Shown: positions 35,101 through 49,050 of the stretch, piece after piece | Numbering within the stretch: the first letter of the stretch is position 1 | How the letters are laid out: each line of letters starts with the position of its first letter | NCBI GenBank assembly: GCA_022414725.1 | Contig: CM039462.1 | Location: 8,869,212-8,933,211 of the forward strand | DNA length: 64,000 bases | Source: Microglena sp. YARC | Lineage: Eukaryota; Chlorophyta; Chlorophyceae; Chlamydomonadales; Chlamydomonadaceae | Reading direction: 5' to 3' | The notes under the pieces: model-generated | Seen by the model: only the letters and a program-made list of their open reading frames with translations | Database searches by the model: none | What the model was told of the DNA's origin: nothing | Made by a program: the position numbers and the translations under genes

Positions 35101-38100
35101 AGCGTTGTTCGGGATATTCACCGTCTTCGGGCTTCTTTGATATCTCGTCGGCCTAAGCACCAGTCAGATATGCTACCATACTGATAGACGCTGTCAACCT
35201 AAACAAAACTCCTCCTCCCAAACCCCATCACGCCACATTCAAGTTGTGACAGATATTCGGCATCTTCCAAGGTCTTGATATCTTGTCGCTACGCACCCAA
35301 CCCAGGTATGCTACCCATACATGCTGCCAAACTACACAAAACTCCCTCCCTCCCAACCATCACTCACCATCAAGCGTGTGGGGCGGACATTCAGCGTCTT
35401 CCGCTTCTGATAAAGTGTGAATCGACGCAGCTTGTCGCCTACGCACCAACCCAGGTATGCTACCATAGATGCTGCCGCATTAAAAAAACTCCGTCTCTCC
35501 CAACCCATCACCATCCTTCAAGCGTGGCACGGTATTCAGCGTCTTTCCGATTCTTGATATCTAGTCGCCTAAGCGCCAGTCCAGGTATGCTAACCATACT
35601 GATGCTGCCGCACTAAAAGAACTCCCTCCCTCACAACCCATCACCCACCTTCAAGTGTGGGCCGGATCTCGACTGTCTTACGCTTCTTGATATCTGGTTG
35701 CCTACGCAGCTTTTCGTCTACGTACCAGGCGAAGGTATGGCTACCCATACATGCTTCCAACCTAAACAAAACCCCGTCCCTGCCAACCCATCACCTACCT
35801 TCAAGCGTGGACGGGGGGTATTCAGCATCTTCCGCTTCTTGATATTTTGTCCCCTACGCACCAATCCAGGTATGGCTACCCATAGATATTGGCCCAAACT
35901 ACGCAAAACTCCCTCCTCCCAACCCATCACTCCACCATCAAGCGTGTGGCGCACAATTCAGCATCTTCCCGCTTCTTGATATCTTGTCGCTCATGCAGCT
36001 TGTTGCCTAACGCACCAGCCGAGGTATGCTACCCATACATGCTGCTGCACTAAAATAAGTCCTCCCTCCCAACCCATCACCCACCGTTCAAGCGTGGGCC
36101 TGATCTTGAGCGTCTTCCGCTTCTAGGTAATCTAGTCACGCTACGCAGCTTGTTGCCTACGCACCAGTCCAGATATGCTGCCCATACTGGATAGATGCTG
36201 ACACCACTAAGAAAACTCCCTCACTCCCAACCCATCACACCCACCTTCAAGTGTAGGGCGGATATTTCAGGGTCTTCAGCTTCTTGATGTCTTGTCGCCT
36301 ACGCAGCTTGTTACCTACGCACCAGTCGAGGTATGCTGCCCATACTGATTGCTGCCGACACTAAACAAACACTCCCTCCTCTCAACCCATCATCCACCGT
36401 CCAAGCGTTGTTCGGATATTCCACCGTCTTCGGCTTCTTGATATTCGTCGCCTAAGCACCCAGTCCAGATATGCTTACCCCATACTGATAGACGCTGTCA
36501 CACTAAACAAAAACTCCTGCCTCCCAACCCATCACCCACATTCAAGTGTTGTACAGATATTCGCGCATCTTCCAAGTCTTGATATCTTGTCGCCTACGCA
36601 CGCAACCAGGTATGCTACCCATACATGCTGCCAAACTACACAAACTCCTCCCTTCCCAACCCATCACTCCACCATTCAAGCGTGTGTGGCGGACATTCAG
36701 CGTCTTCCGCTTCTTGATAAAGTGGTTGATCGACGGCAGCTTGTCGCCTACGCACCAACCAGTATGCTACCCATAGATGCTGCCGCATTAAAAAAACTCC
36801 GTCTCTCCCAACCCATCACCCACCTTCTAAAAGCGTGGCACGGGTATTCAGACGTCGTCCGATTTCTTGATATCTAGTCGCCTAAGCGCCAGTCCAGGTA
36901 TGCTAACCATACTGATGCTGCCGCACTAAAAGAACTGCCCTCCCTCCAACCCATCACCCACCTTCAAGTGTGGGCCGGATCTCGACTGTCTTACGCTTCT
37001 TGATATCTGGTTGCGCTACGCAGCTTTTCGCTCTACGTACCAGGCGACCGGGGTATGCTACCCATACATGCTTCCAACCTAAACAAAACCCCGTCCTGCC
37101 AACCCATCACCTACCTTCAAGCGTGGACGGGTATTGCAGCATCTTCCGCTTCTTGATATTTTGTCCCTACGCACCAATCCAGGTATCGCCTACCCATAGA
37201 TATTGCCAAACTACGCAAAACTGCCCTCCCTCCCAATCCCATCACTCACCAATCAAGCGTGTGGGCGCACATTCAGCATCTTTCCGCTTCTTGATATCTT
37301 GTCGCTCATGCAGCTTGTTGCCTACGCACCAGACCAGAGGGTATGCTACCCATACATGCTGCTGCACTAAAATAAGTCCCTCCCTCCCAACCATCACCCA
37401 CCTTCAAGCGTGGGCCTGATCTTGAGCGTCTTCCGCTTCTAGGTATCTAGTCACCTACGCAGCTTGTTGCCTACGCACCAGTCCAGATATGCTGCCCATA
37501 CTGATAGATGCTGACACACTAAGAAAACTCCCTCACTCCCAACCCATCACCCACTTCAAGTGTAGGGCGGATATTCAGAGGTCTTCAGCTTCTTGATTGT
37601 CTTGTCGCCTACGCAGCTTGTTACCTACGCACCAGTCGAGGTTATGCTGCCCATACTGATGCTGCCACACTAAACAACACTCCCTCCTCTCAACCCATCA
37701 TCCACCTCCAAGCGTTGTTCGGATATTTCACCGTCTTCGGCTTCTTGATATCTCGGTCGCCTAAGCACCAGTCCAGATATGCTACCCATACTGATAGACG
37801 CTGTCACACTAAACAAAACTCCCTCCTGCCCCCAACCATCACCCACATTCAAGTGTTGTACAGATATTCGGCATCTTCCAAGTCTTGATATCTTGTCGCC
37901 TACGCACCAACCCAGGTATGCTACCCATACATGCTGCCAAACTACACAAAACTCCCCTCCCTCCCAACCCATCACTCACCATCAAGCGTGTGGCGGACAT
38001 TCAGCGTCTTCCGCTTCTTGATAAAGTGTGATCGACGCAGCTTGTCGCCTACGCACCAACCCAGGTATGCTACCCATAGATGCTGCCGCATTAAAAAAAC

Positions 38101-41100
38101 TCCGTCTCTCCCAACCCATCACCACCTTCAAGCGTGGCACGGGTATTCAGCGTCTTCCGATTCTTGATATCTAGTCGAGCCTAAGCGCCAGTCCAGGTAT
38201 GCTAACCATACTGATGCTGCCGCACTAAAAGAACTCCCTCCTCCAACCATCACCCACCTTCAAGTGTGGGCCGGATCTCGACTGTCTTACGCTTCTTGAT
38301 ATCTGGTTGCCTACGCAGCTTTTCGTCTACGTACCAGGCGAGGTATGCTACCCATACATGCTTCCAACCTAAACAAAACCCCGTCCCTGCCAACCCATCA
38401 CCTACCTTCAAGCGTGGGACGGGTATTCAGCATCTTCCGCTTCTTGATATTTTGTCCCCTACGCACCAATCCAGGTATGCTACCCATAGATATTGCCAAA
38501 CTACGCAAACTCCCTCCCTCCCAACCCATCACTCACCATCAAGCGTGTGGCGCACATTCAGCATCTTCCGCTTCTTGATATCTTGTCGCTCATGCAGCTT
38601 GTTGCTACGCACCAGCCGAGGTATGCTACCCATACATGCTGCTGCACTAAAATAAGTCCCTCCCTCCCAACCCATCACCCACCTTCAAGCGTGGGCCTGA
38701 TCTTGAGCGTCTTCGCTTCTAGGTATCTAGTCACCTACGCAGCTTGTTGCCTACGCACCAGTCCAGATATGCTGCCCATACTGATAGATGCTGACACACT
38801 AAGAAAACTCCCTCACTCCCAACCCATCACCACCTTCAAGTGTAGGGCGGATATCAGGGTCTTCAGCTTCTTGATGTCTTGTCGCTACGCAGCTTGTTAC
38901 CTACGCACCAGTCGAGGTATGCTGCCCATACTGATGCTGCCACACTAAACAACACTCCCTCCTCTCAACCCATCATCCACCTCCAAGCGTTGTTCGGATA
39001 TTCACCGTCTTCGGCTTCTTGATATCTCGTCGCCTAAGCACCAGTCCAGATATGCTACCCATACTGATAGACGCTGTCACACTAAACAAAACTCCCTCCT
39101 CCCAACCCATCACCCACATTCAAGTGTTGTACAGATATTCGCATCTTCCAAGTCTTGATATCTTGTCGCTACGCACCAACCCAGGTATGCTACCCATACA
39201 TGCTGCCAAACTACACAAAACTCCCTCCTCCCACCCATCACTCACCATCAAGCGTGTGGCGGACATTCAGCGTCTTCCGCTTCTTGATAAAGTGTGATCG
39301 ACGCAGCTTGTCGCCTACGCACCAACCCAGGTATGCTACCCATAGATGCTGCCGCATTAAAAAAAACTCCGTCTCTCCAACCCATCACCCACCTTCAAGC
39401 GTGGCACGGGTATTCAGCGTCTTCCGATTCTTGATATCTAGTCGCCTAAGCGCCAGTCCAGGTATGCTAACCATACTGATGCTGCCGCACTAAAAGAAAC
39501 TCCCTCCCTCCAACCCATCACCCACCTTCAAGTGTGGGCCGGATCTGTCTTACGCTTCTTGATATCTGGTTGCCTACGCAGCTTTTCGTCTACGTACCAG
39601 GCGAGGTATGCTACCCATACATGCTTCCAACCTAAACAAAAACCCCGTCCTGCCAACCCATCACCTACCTTCAAGCGTGGGACGGGTATTCAGCATCTTC
39701 CGCTTCTTGATATTTTGTCCCCTACGCACCAATCAGGTATGCTACCCATAGATATTGCCAAACTACGCAAAACTCCCTCCCCTCCCAACCATCACTCACC
39801 ATCAAGCGTGTGGCGCACATTCAGCATCTGCCGCTTCTTGATATCTTGTCTCATGCAGCTTGTTGCCTACGCACCAGCCGAGGTATGCTACCCATACATG
39901 CTGCTGCACTAAAATAAGTCCCTCCCTCAACCCATCACCCCACCTTCAGCGTGGGCCTGATCTTGAGCGTCTTCCGCTTCTAGGTATCTAGTCACCTACG
40001 CAGCTTGTTGCCTACGCACCAGTCCAGATATGCTGCCCATACTGATAGATGCTGTCACACTAAGAAAACTCCCTCACTCCCAACCCATCACCCACCTTCA
40101 AGTGTAGGGCGGATATCAGGGTCTTCAGCTTCTTGATGTCTTGTCGCCTACGCAGCTTGTTACCTACGCACCAGTCGAGGTATGCTGCCCATACTGATGC
40201 TGCCACACTAAACAACACTCCCTCCTCTCAACCCATCATCCACCTTCAAGCGTTGTTCGGATATTCACCGTCTTCGGCTTCTTGATATCTCGTCGCCTAA
40301 GCACCAGTCCAGATATGCTACCCATACTGATAGACGCTGTCACACTAACAAAACTCCCTCCTCCCAACCCATCACCCACATTCAAGTGTTGTACCAGATA
40401 TTCAGCATCTTCCAAGTCTTGATATCTTGACGCTACGCACCAACCCAGGTATGCTACCCATAGATGCTGCCAAACCTACACAAAACTCCCTCCCTCCCAA
40501 CCCATCACTCACCATTCAAGCGTGTGGCGGACATTCAGCGTCTTCCGCTTCTTGATAAAGTGTGATCGACGCAGCTTGTCGCCTACGCACCAACCCAGGT
40601 ATGCTACCCATAGATGCTGCCGCATTAAAAAAAACTCCGTCTCTCCCCAACCCATCACCCACCCTTCAAGCGTGGCACGGGTATTCAGCGTCTTCCGATT
40701 CTTGATATCTAGTCGCCTAAGCCGCCAGTCCAGGTTTGCTAACCATACTGATGCTGCCGCACTAAAAGAACTGCCCTCCCTCCAACCCATCACCCACTTC
40801 AAGTGTGGGCCGGATCTCGACTGTCTTACGCTTCTTGATATCTGGTTGCTACGCAGCTTTTCGTCTACGTACCAGGCGAGGTATGCTACCCATACATGCT
40901 CCAACCTAAAACCCCGTCCCTCCAACCCTCACCTACCTTCAGCGTGGGACTTCAGCATCTTCCGCTTCTTGATATTTTGTCCCCTACGCACCAAATCAGG
41001 TATGCTACCACTTAGATATTGCCAACTTACGCAAAACTCCCTCCTCCCAACCCATCACTCACCATGTCAGCGTGGGCGCACATCTCAGCATCTTCCGCTT

Positions 41101-44100
41101 CTTGAATATCTTGTCGCTCATGCAGCTTGTTGCCTACGCACCAGCCGAGGTATGCTACCCATACATGCTGCTGCACTAAAATAAGTCCTCCCTCCCAACC
41201 CATCACCCACCTTCAAGCGTGGGCCTTGATCTTGAGCGTCTTCCGCTTCTAGATATCTAGTCACCTACGCAGCTTGTTGCCTACGCACCAGTCCAGAATA
41301 TGCTGCCCATACTGATAGATGCTGCACACTAAGAAAACTCCCTCACCAACCCATCACCCACCTTCAAGTGTAGGGCGGATATTCAGGGTCTTCAGCTTCT
41401 TGATGTCTTGTCGCCTACGCAGCTTGTTACCTACGCACCAGTCGAGGTATGCTGCCCATACTGATGCTGCCACACTAAACAACACTCCCTCCTCTCAACC
41501 CATCATCCACCTTCAAGCGTTGTTCGGATATTCACCGTCTTCGGCTTCTTGATATCTCGTCGCCTAAGCACCAGTCCAGATATGCTACCCATACTGATAG
41601 ACGCTGTCACACTAAACAAAACTCCCTCCTCCCAACCCATCACCCACATTCAAGTGTTGTACAGATATTCAGCATCTTCCAAGTCTTGATATCTTGACGC
41701 CTACGCACCAACCCAGGTATGCTACCCATAGATGCTGCCAAACTACACAAAACTCCCTCCCTCCCAACCCATCACTCACCATCAAGCGTGTGGCGGACAT
41801 TCAGCGTCTTCCGCTTCTTGATAAAGTGTGATCGACGGAGCTTTGTCGCCTACGCACCAACCCAGTATGCTACCCATAGATGCTGCCGCATTAAAAAAAA
41901 ACTCCGTCTCTCCCAACCCATCACCCACCTTCAAGCGTGGCACGGGTATTCAGCGTCTTCCGATTCTCTTGATATCTAGTCGCCTAAGCGCCAGTCCAGG
42001 TATGCTAACCATACTGATGCTGCCGCACTAAAAAAGAACTCCCTCCCTCCAACCCATCGACCCACCTTCAAGTGTGGCCGGAATTTCGACTGTCTTACGC
42101 TTCTTGATATCTGGTTGCTACGCAGCTTTTCGTCTACGTACCAGGCGAGGTATGCTACCCATTACATGCTTCCAACCTAAACAAAACCCCGTCCCTCCCA
42201 ACCCATCACCTACCTATCAAGCGTGGGACGGGTATTCAGGCATCTTCCGCTTCTTGATATTTTGTCCCCTACGCACCAATCCAGGTATGCCTACCCATAG
42301 ATATTGCCAAACTACGCAAAACTCCCTCCCTCCAACCCATCACTCACCATCAAGCGTGTGGCGCACATTCAGCATCTTCCGCTTCTTGATATCTTGTCGC
42401 TCATGCAGCTTGTTGCCTACGCACCAGCCGAGGTATGCTACCCATACATGCTGCTGCACTAAAATAAGTCCCTCCCTCCCAACCCATCACCCACCTTCAA
42501 GCGTGGGCCTGATCTTGAGCGTCTTCCGCTTCTAGGTATCTAGTCACCTACGCAGCTTGTTGCCTACGCACCAGTCCAGATATGCTGCCCATACTGATAG
42601 ATGCTGACACACTAAGAAAACTCCCTCACTCCAACCCATCACCCACCTTCAAGTGTAGGGCGGATATTCAGGGTCTTCAGCTTCTTGATGTCTTGTCGCC
42701 TACGCAGCTTGTTAACCTACGCACCAGTCGAGGTATGCTGCCCATTACTGCTGATGCTGCCTACACTAAACGAAACACTCCCTTCCTCTCAACCATCATC
42801 ACCTTCAAGCGTTGTTCGACATACTTCACCGTCTTCGGCTTCTTGATTATCTCGTCGCCTAAGCCAGTCCGATATGCTACCCATACCTGATAGACGCTGT
42901 CACACTAAACAAAATTCCCTTCCTCCCAACCCATCACACATTCAGCGAGTGTTGTACAGATATTCCAGCATCTTCCAAGTCTTGATATCTCTGAACGCCT
43001 ACGCACCAACCCAGGTATGCTACCGCATACATGCTGCCAAACTACACAAACCTCCCTCCCAACCATCACTCACATCAAGCGTGTGGCGGACATTCAGCGT
43101 CTTTCCGCTTCTTGATAAAGTGTGATCGAGCGCAGCTTGTCGCCTACGCACCAACCCAAGGTATGCTACCCATAGATGCTGGCCGCATTAAAAAAACTCC
43201 GTCTCTCAACCATACCCACTTCAAGCGTGGCACGGGTATTCAGCGTCTTCCGATTCTTGACTATCTAGTCGCACTAAGCCGTCCCAGTCCAGGTATGGCT
43301 AAACCATACTGAATGCTGCCGCAACTAAAAAGAACTTCCTTCCCTACCAAACCATCACCCACCTTCAAGTGTGGGCACGGATCTCGAACTGTCTTACGCT
43401 TCTTGATATACTGGTTGCCTACGCAGCTTTTTCGTCTACGTACCAGGCGAGGTATGCTACCCAACATGCTTCCAACCTAAACAAACCCGTCCCTGCCAAC
43501 CAAACATCAACTACCTTCAAGCGTGGGACGGGTATTCAGCATCTTCCGCTTCTTGATATTTTGTTCCCCTACGCACCAATCCAGGTTATGCTTACCCATA
43601 GATATTGCCAAACTATCGCAAAACTCCCTCCCTTCCAACCCATCACTCACCCATCAAGCGTGTGGCGCACATTCAGCATCTTCGCTTCTTGATATCTTGT
43701 CGTCATGCAGCTTGTTGCCTACGCACCAGCCGAGGTATGCTACCCATACATGCTGCTGCACTAAAATAAGTCCCTCCCTCCCAACCATCACCCACCTTCA
43801 AGCGTGGGCCTGATCTTGAGCGCGTCTTCCGCTTCTAGGTATCTAGTCACCTACGCAGCTTGTTTGCCTACGCACCAGTCCAGATATGCTGCCATACTGA
43901 TAGATGCTGACACACTAAGAAAACTCCTCACTCCCAACCATCCAACCCACCTTCAAGTGTAGGGCGGATATTCAGGTCTTCAGCTTCTTGATGTCTTGTA
44001 GCCTACGCAGCTTGTTGCCATACGCACCAGTCGAGGTATGCTGCCCATACTGATGCTGCCACACTAAACAACAACTCCCTCCTCTTCAACCCATCATCCA

Positions 44101-44498
44101 CCTTCAAAGCGTTGTTCGGATATTCACCGTCTTCGGCTTCTTGATATCTCGTCGCCTAAGCACCAGTCCAGATATGCTACCCATACTGATAGACGCTGTC
44201 ACACTAAACAAAACTCCCTCCTCCCAACCCATCACCCACATTCAAGTGTTGTACAGATATTCAGCATCTTCCAAGTCTTGATATCTTGACGCCTACGCAC
44301 CAACCCAGGTATGCTACCCATAGATGCTGCCGCATTAAAAAAACTCCGTCCCTCCAACCCATCACCATTCAAGCGTGCACGGGTATTTCAGCGTCTTCCG
44401 ATTCTTGATATCTAGTCGCCTAAGCGCCAGTCCAGGTATGCTAACCATACTGATGCTGCCGCACTAAAAGAACTCCCTCCCTCCAACCCATCGCCCAC
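32199..44498 (-). repeat. 12.3-kb higher-order array of an exon-donor junction
   Basis: About 88 monomers of 125-155 bp, arranged as a nine-monomer higher-order unit of about 1.27 kb. The same monomer variant starts near 34140, 35455, 36770, 38064, 39328, 40598, 41864 and 43158. On the minus strand every monomer contains a copy of the end of the exon at 44499-44845: CTGGAC..GTGCGTAGGCG, ACAAGATATCAAGAAGCGG, AAGACG, CTTGAAG. Donor-like GTGGGTGATGGG and about 70 bp of intron (GGGAGGGAGTTTTGTTTAG, GCAGCAT) follow. The array lies directly downstream of that exon in its intron. Bases 38-42 kb are clean; 32.2-38 and 42.7-44 kb carry many single-base indels that look like uncorrected read errors. 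Confidence 0.93.
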
Positions 44499-44845
44499 CT
44501 TCAAGTGTGGGCCGGATCTTGACCGTCTTCCGCTTCTTGATGTCTTGTCGCCTACGCAGCTTGTAGGCGCACCAGTCCAGGTAGTCTTCTAGCTGTGTCC
44601 TGGTGTCAACCAACCTATCCAGCAGAGGCTCCAGACGGGACTGGTCCCACACGGGGTTGACTGCAGCTACGGAGTCATTCCCATAGGAATACTCGAATTC
44701 GGTGCGGATGAAGCCCCTCACCACCAGGGAAGTCTCTTGATGGAGGCCTTCCTGAGCTGCAAAGGCCTCCTCTGCCTGATTCCAAACGTTGAGCTTGGGG
44801 TCGTTCCATTGTTGAACTCTGTTGCCTCCGGCATATAATTTGAAC
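44499..44845 (-). CDS. Channel exon: end of cytosolic loop (347 bp)
   Basis: Acceptor TTCCCCAG, donor CTTGAAG/GTGGGC. Translation includes DPKLNVWNQAEEAFAAQEG, TSLVVRGFIRTEFEYSYG and DQSRLEPLLDRLVDTRTQLE, followed by LRRRQDIKKRK and KIRPTLE. The LxxLVxxRxxLExxL then KRPT pattern is that of the OSCA cytosolic domain. Small insertions near its 5' end (44800-44842) break the frame relative to the upstream duplicated copies, which read in frame as VQIMPEATEFNMDDPKL. It is flanked by acceptor copies upstream and by the 12-kb donor array downstream. Confidence 0.75.
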
Positions 44846-47800
44846 CTGGGGAAATATTGGATTTGTTTGGGTTGGGTTGGGTTGGATTGATTGGATCCTC
44901 TGCCTGCCTCCAAACGTTTAGCTTGGGGTCGTCCATATTGAACTCTGTTGCCTCCGGCATAATTTGAACCTGGGGAATGGATTGGTTTGGATTTGTTTGG
45001 GTTGATTGGATATTTCGCCTGCTTCCATACGTTTAGCTTGGGGTCGTCCATGTTGAAACTCTGTTGCCTCCGAGCATAAATTTGAACCTGGGGGAATGGA
45101 TCGGTTTGGATCGGTTTGGATTGGTTTGGATTGGTTGGATTGGATCCTCTGCCTGCTTCCAAACGTTTAGCTTGGGGTCGTCCATATTGAACTCTGTTGC
45201 CTCCGGCATAATTTAAACCTGAGGGAATTGAATGGATTGGATTATATGGGATTGATTTATCTTATTCCTGCTGCTATACATTGAGCTTGGGGTCGTTCAT
45301 ATTGACCTCTTGCTACCTTTCAGTGTTTTTATTTCAGATTTCTGAAGTGCAGGTTTGAGTAGCTACTTGGGCTACTAAACCCTGATTTCAGGATAGTTGG
45401 CGTAGCCATCGCATGGCGGTGCGCTAAGCCGCGAAGCCTGGGGGGGGTCGGGGGGTCTAGGGGGTGTAGTATTCTACGGAATGGCGACGCGTGGCGAAAA
45501 ATGAAACACTGGTTAGTCCTTCTTACTCCTTAATGGGGCGCTTAACTGCCACGCAGTGACATGGATAAGGTCAACACTACTACACCACACTCCTGAGTTC
45601 AGAATGCATTCACAGGGGGGGGGGAAAACAATACTATTTTACACTTGGAAGTACAGCATGCAATCACACAGATAATGTCAACACTACTACACCACACTCC
45701 TGAGTACAGCGTGCAATCACATGGGTGGCATAAACAGTACTACACTACACGCCTGCATACAGGGGGGGGGGGGGAGTGAATGTTCGTTTGGTCGTGGGTT
45801 GGTATCTCTCACCAACCCTAAGTGTGCCTACTTTGCATATTGTAGGAGTGGCACCACCATTCAAACTAAATCCTCCGTGTCGCTGGTTTGTGTCGGGAGA
45901 CCCACCTCCTGGCGTGAAAGTCCTTTCACAACTAAAGAGGGAAAAAATACAGCATGCAATCACATGAACATTGTCAACACTACTACACCACACTCCTGAG
46001 CACAGCAAGCAGTCACAGGGGTGGGTGTAAACACTACTACACTACACTTCTGCATACAGCATGCAACCACATGGACACTGTCAACACTACTACACCACAC
46101 TCCTGAGCACAGCAAGCAGTCACAGGGGTGGGTGTAAACATTACTACACTACACTCATGTGTACAGAGTGCAATCACACGAGAGTCAATAGTACCTGAGG
46201 GATCTCCTTAAACGGGGCGCCCACTGCCGCTATCATTTGCATGGCCTCCATGCCAGCTAGCTCCAGCTGTGCCTGCATATCATCCATGAAGGTCTCGGGT
46301 TTCCCAGACTTTATCATTCTATGTCCTCTGGGCTGTCAGCGCCTGAGCCAGTCCTGGTTTTTTTGTCCTTGTTCACCTTGCCAGTGCTGGATAGGGTGGT
46401 GGCGTTGGCTGCTGTGGTGGCACTGGGTGCCGTGGTGGCACTGGGTGTGTGTGTGCAGAATGCGGCAGCGAGGTAGGGGCGCCCTTTACGACAGCGGGGT
46501 CGCCAGGCTTTGCATTCGTGACCGACATTTTCCTGCGGGGCAACGACGTTCAAGTTGGATACAAACAAAGTTTATATAAAGAGGTTAAAGCCCTCACGAC
46601 AGTGGGGTCGTTAGGATTTGCAATCGCGGCCGACTTTTTCCTGCGGGGCAACGACGTTCAAGTTGGATACAAACAAAGTTTATATGAAGAAGGTTAAAAG
46701 CCCTCACCGACAGTGGGGTCGTCAAGGATTGCAATCGCGGCCCGACTTTTTCCTGCGGGGCAACGACGTTCGAGTTGGAAACAAACAAGGTTTGTATGAA
46801 AAGGTTAAACCCTTCAGTCCCATGTTATATAAGATACATAATGTTCAAGTTTTTTGCTGTTTTCTCATGAAACCTGAAAATGTAGGTTTTGTGTCCTAAC
46901 AACGGACGGACGGACATGTTTTATTGGGGTAATCCCTTCTTCAATTTTATTTTTCCATTCGGGTACCAGAAGGCACATACTCATACTCATCAGTCCCAGC
47001 ACCACCCAGCACAGGCCTACCCTAGTGTAACTCATATAACCAGAAGGCACATACTCACTCTGTTCCCGCGAGCTTTTTTACATTATCCACTCTCTACATT
47101 GCACACCGCAAACGGTCCCAACCGGCGTGGCCTTCAAAATTAATCAATCAACCAGGGCATGGCCTTTTCAGAACTCACTCTGTGGTCCGCGACCTTTGTC
47201 CATTATCCACTCTCAGTCCTTCGGAGACTGTTCCCAACGGCATGGCCTTCTAACCCCCCCCCCCCCCCCCCCTCCCGCCCTCCCAACCAGGGCATGGCCT
47301 TCTCAGACTCACTCTGTTCCCGCGAGCTTTGTTCCGATTATCCACTCTCTAGATGTCCACCGTGACTGTCCCAACGGCATGGCCCTTCTAGACCCCCCCC
47401 CCCCCCCCCCAACCAGGGCATGGCCTTCAGACTTCACTCTCGTCCCGCCGAGCTTTGTTCCAGTTATCACTCTCAGTCTAGCTAGAGACGGTCCCAACGG
47501 CGTGGGCATCACTCCCCCCCCCCCCCCCCGCCCCCCCCGCCAACCAGGGCATGGACTTCGGGACTAACTATGTCCCCGCTGAGCTTTGTTCTCATTATCC
47601 ACTTTCAATCCACTGGAGAGGGCCCCAACCGGCATGAGCCTTCTATACCAACCAACCAGGGCCATGGCCTTCAGACTCACTCTGTTCCCACGCGAGGCTT
47701 TGTAACATCGTCCACTCTCCATCTCCACTAGAGACGGTCCCAAAATATCCCTCAACCTTGTCCAAAAACCCTTTGCGTTTGCTCTTCGGGAGACAAAGCA

Positions 47801-49018
47801 GGATTGTGTTGCTCAGGACCTGCGTACAGTGTGAGTGTGTCCTCCTTTAGGGATCAGGATTTTTGGTCCTGTTTCCAAAAAACCTTCACGTTTGCTCTTC
47901 GGGAGACGAAGCAAGATTGTGTTGCTCAGGACCTGCGTACAGTGCTGAGTAGGTGCACTGATAAAATGGACCATAACAAGTCCTATGCAGCGTCGCAAGC
48001 GACGCGGAATTGCAGAGGTGTGTTGGCCAACGGAAGAAGGGATCGCAACGATGGAGCTGACCGACAGCGAGTTAGTTACGGCGATCCCGGTTGGATGACG
48101 TGTCGGGCGGGCAAGAAATTTGTTGGTCAGACAAACGGACAAATGGGTAACCCTGGGGGCTCCCGCCCCCTTGAAGAGGGGGCTCCACCAAAAACCAACT
48201 GTTCGAATGCCGTGCTGACCATTGTGCTAACGGTATATGTGTGCGAGCACCCTTGTTGGCCCTTAACGGTTGGTTTACTCTTCCTTGTTCAAGAAAATCC
48301 GGGACGCAAACCGTTGTTGTGCTTGCTGTACTGTAGTGGTGGAGACAAGGCCAGTGATGTGGGGGGCACACACAGTACGACGCTCTTTAGGGAAACGGCT
48401 CTTTACCGCTCTCAATAAACAGACCTCACTGATAACTTGGCCGAAAGTTACAGTGTACAGTTATTGGCTCGCCCCCCCCCACCCCCCACCACCCACCCAC
48501 CCTTCGAGCCCTGCTGCACGAGTCTGCCCCCCCCCTCCTTCTGACCTCACCGATAGCAAGTACCAGCCCACTGTACCACACCCCACTCCTGGGCTAGGCA
48601 TCACAAACACAGTGCGCAAGGGACCCCCTGGGGCTGTTGTCATCTATAGCTTGCAGCACACTGAGCCACACGACGTACGAAGTATATGAATGATAGCCCT
48701 CCTTCCCTCCCCACCCACCATACTCACCGCTCGCAAGTACCGAAAACCAATAGTACATAGCATTCCTGGTATGTCTGTCACCAACACAGTATGGAGAGGG
48801 ACCCCCCTGGGACTGGTTGGCTAGGGAACATAATGCGGATGATGTTGACCTCCTGGTTGTACCTCCAAAGAATCTGAAACGTGGGGGCGGGGGGGGGAGG
48901 AGTAAGTTCTCTATTTGTTTTAAAATGGCTAGGAACGCAGATGAAGCTGACCTCTCCTGGTTTGTACCTCCAAAGAATCTGAAAATGGAAATTCACAGTG
49001 TGTGTGTGTGTGTGGTGT

Positions 49019-49050
<32 letters not shown>

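Noticed and set aside
32623..43813. Chains of 60-220-codon plus-strand frames (LPTHQPRYATH-like)
   Set aside because: Antisense readings of the monomers; they break at each indel and reflect repetition, not a protein family.
32199..44560. Possible CRISPR-like array (regular repeats)
   Set aside because: Monomers are contiguous, 125-155 bp, diverge along their whole length, have no unique spacers, and contain exon-derived sequence in a eukaryotic gene.
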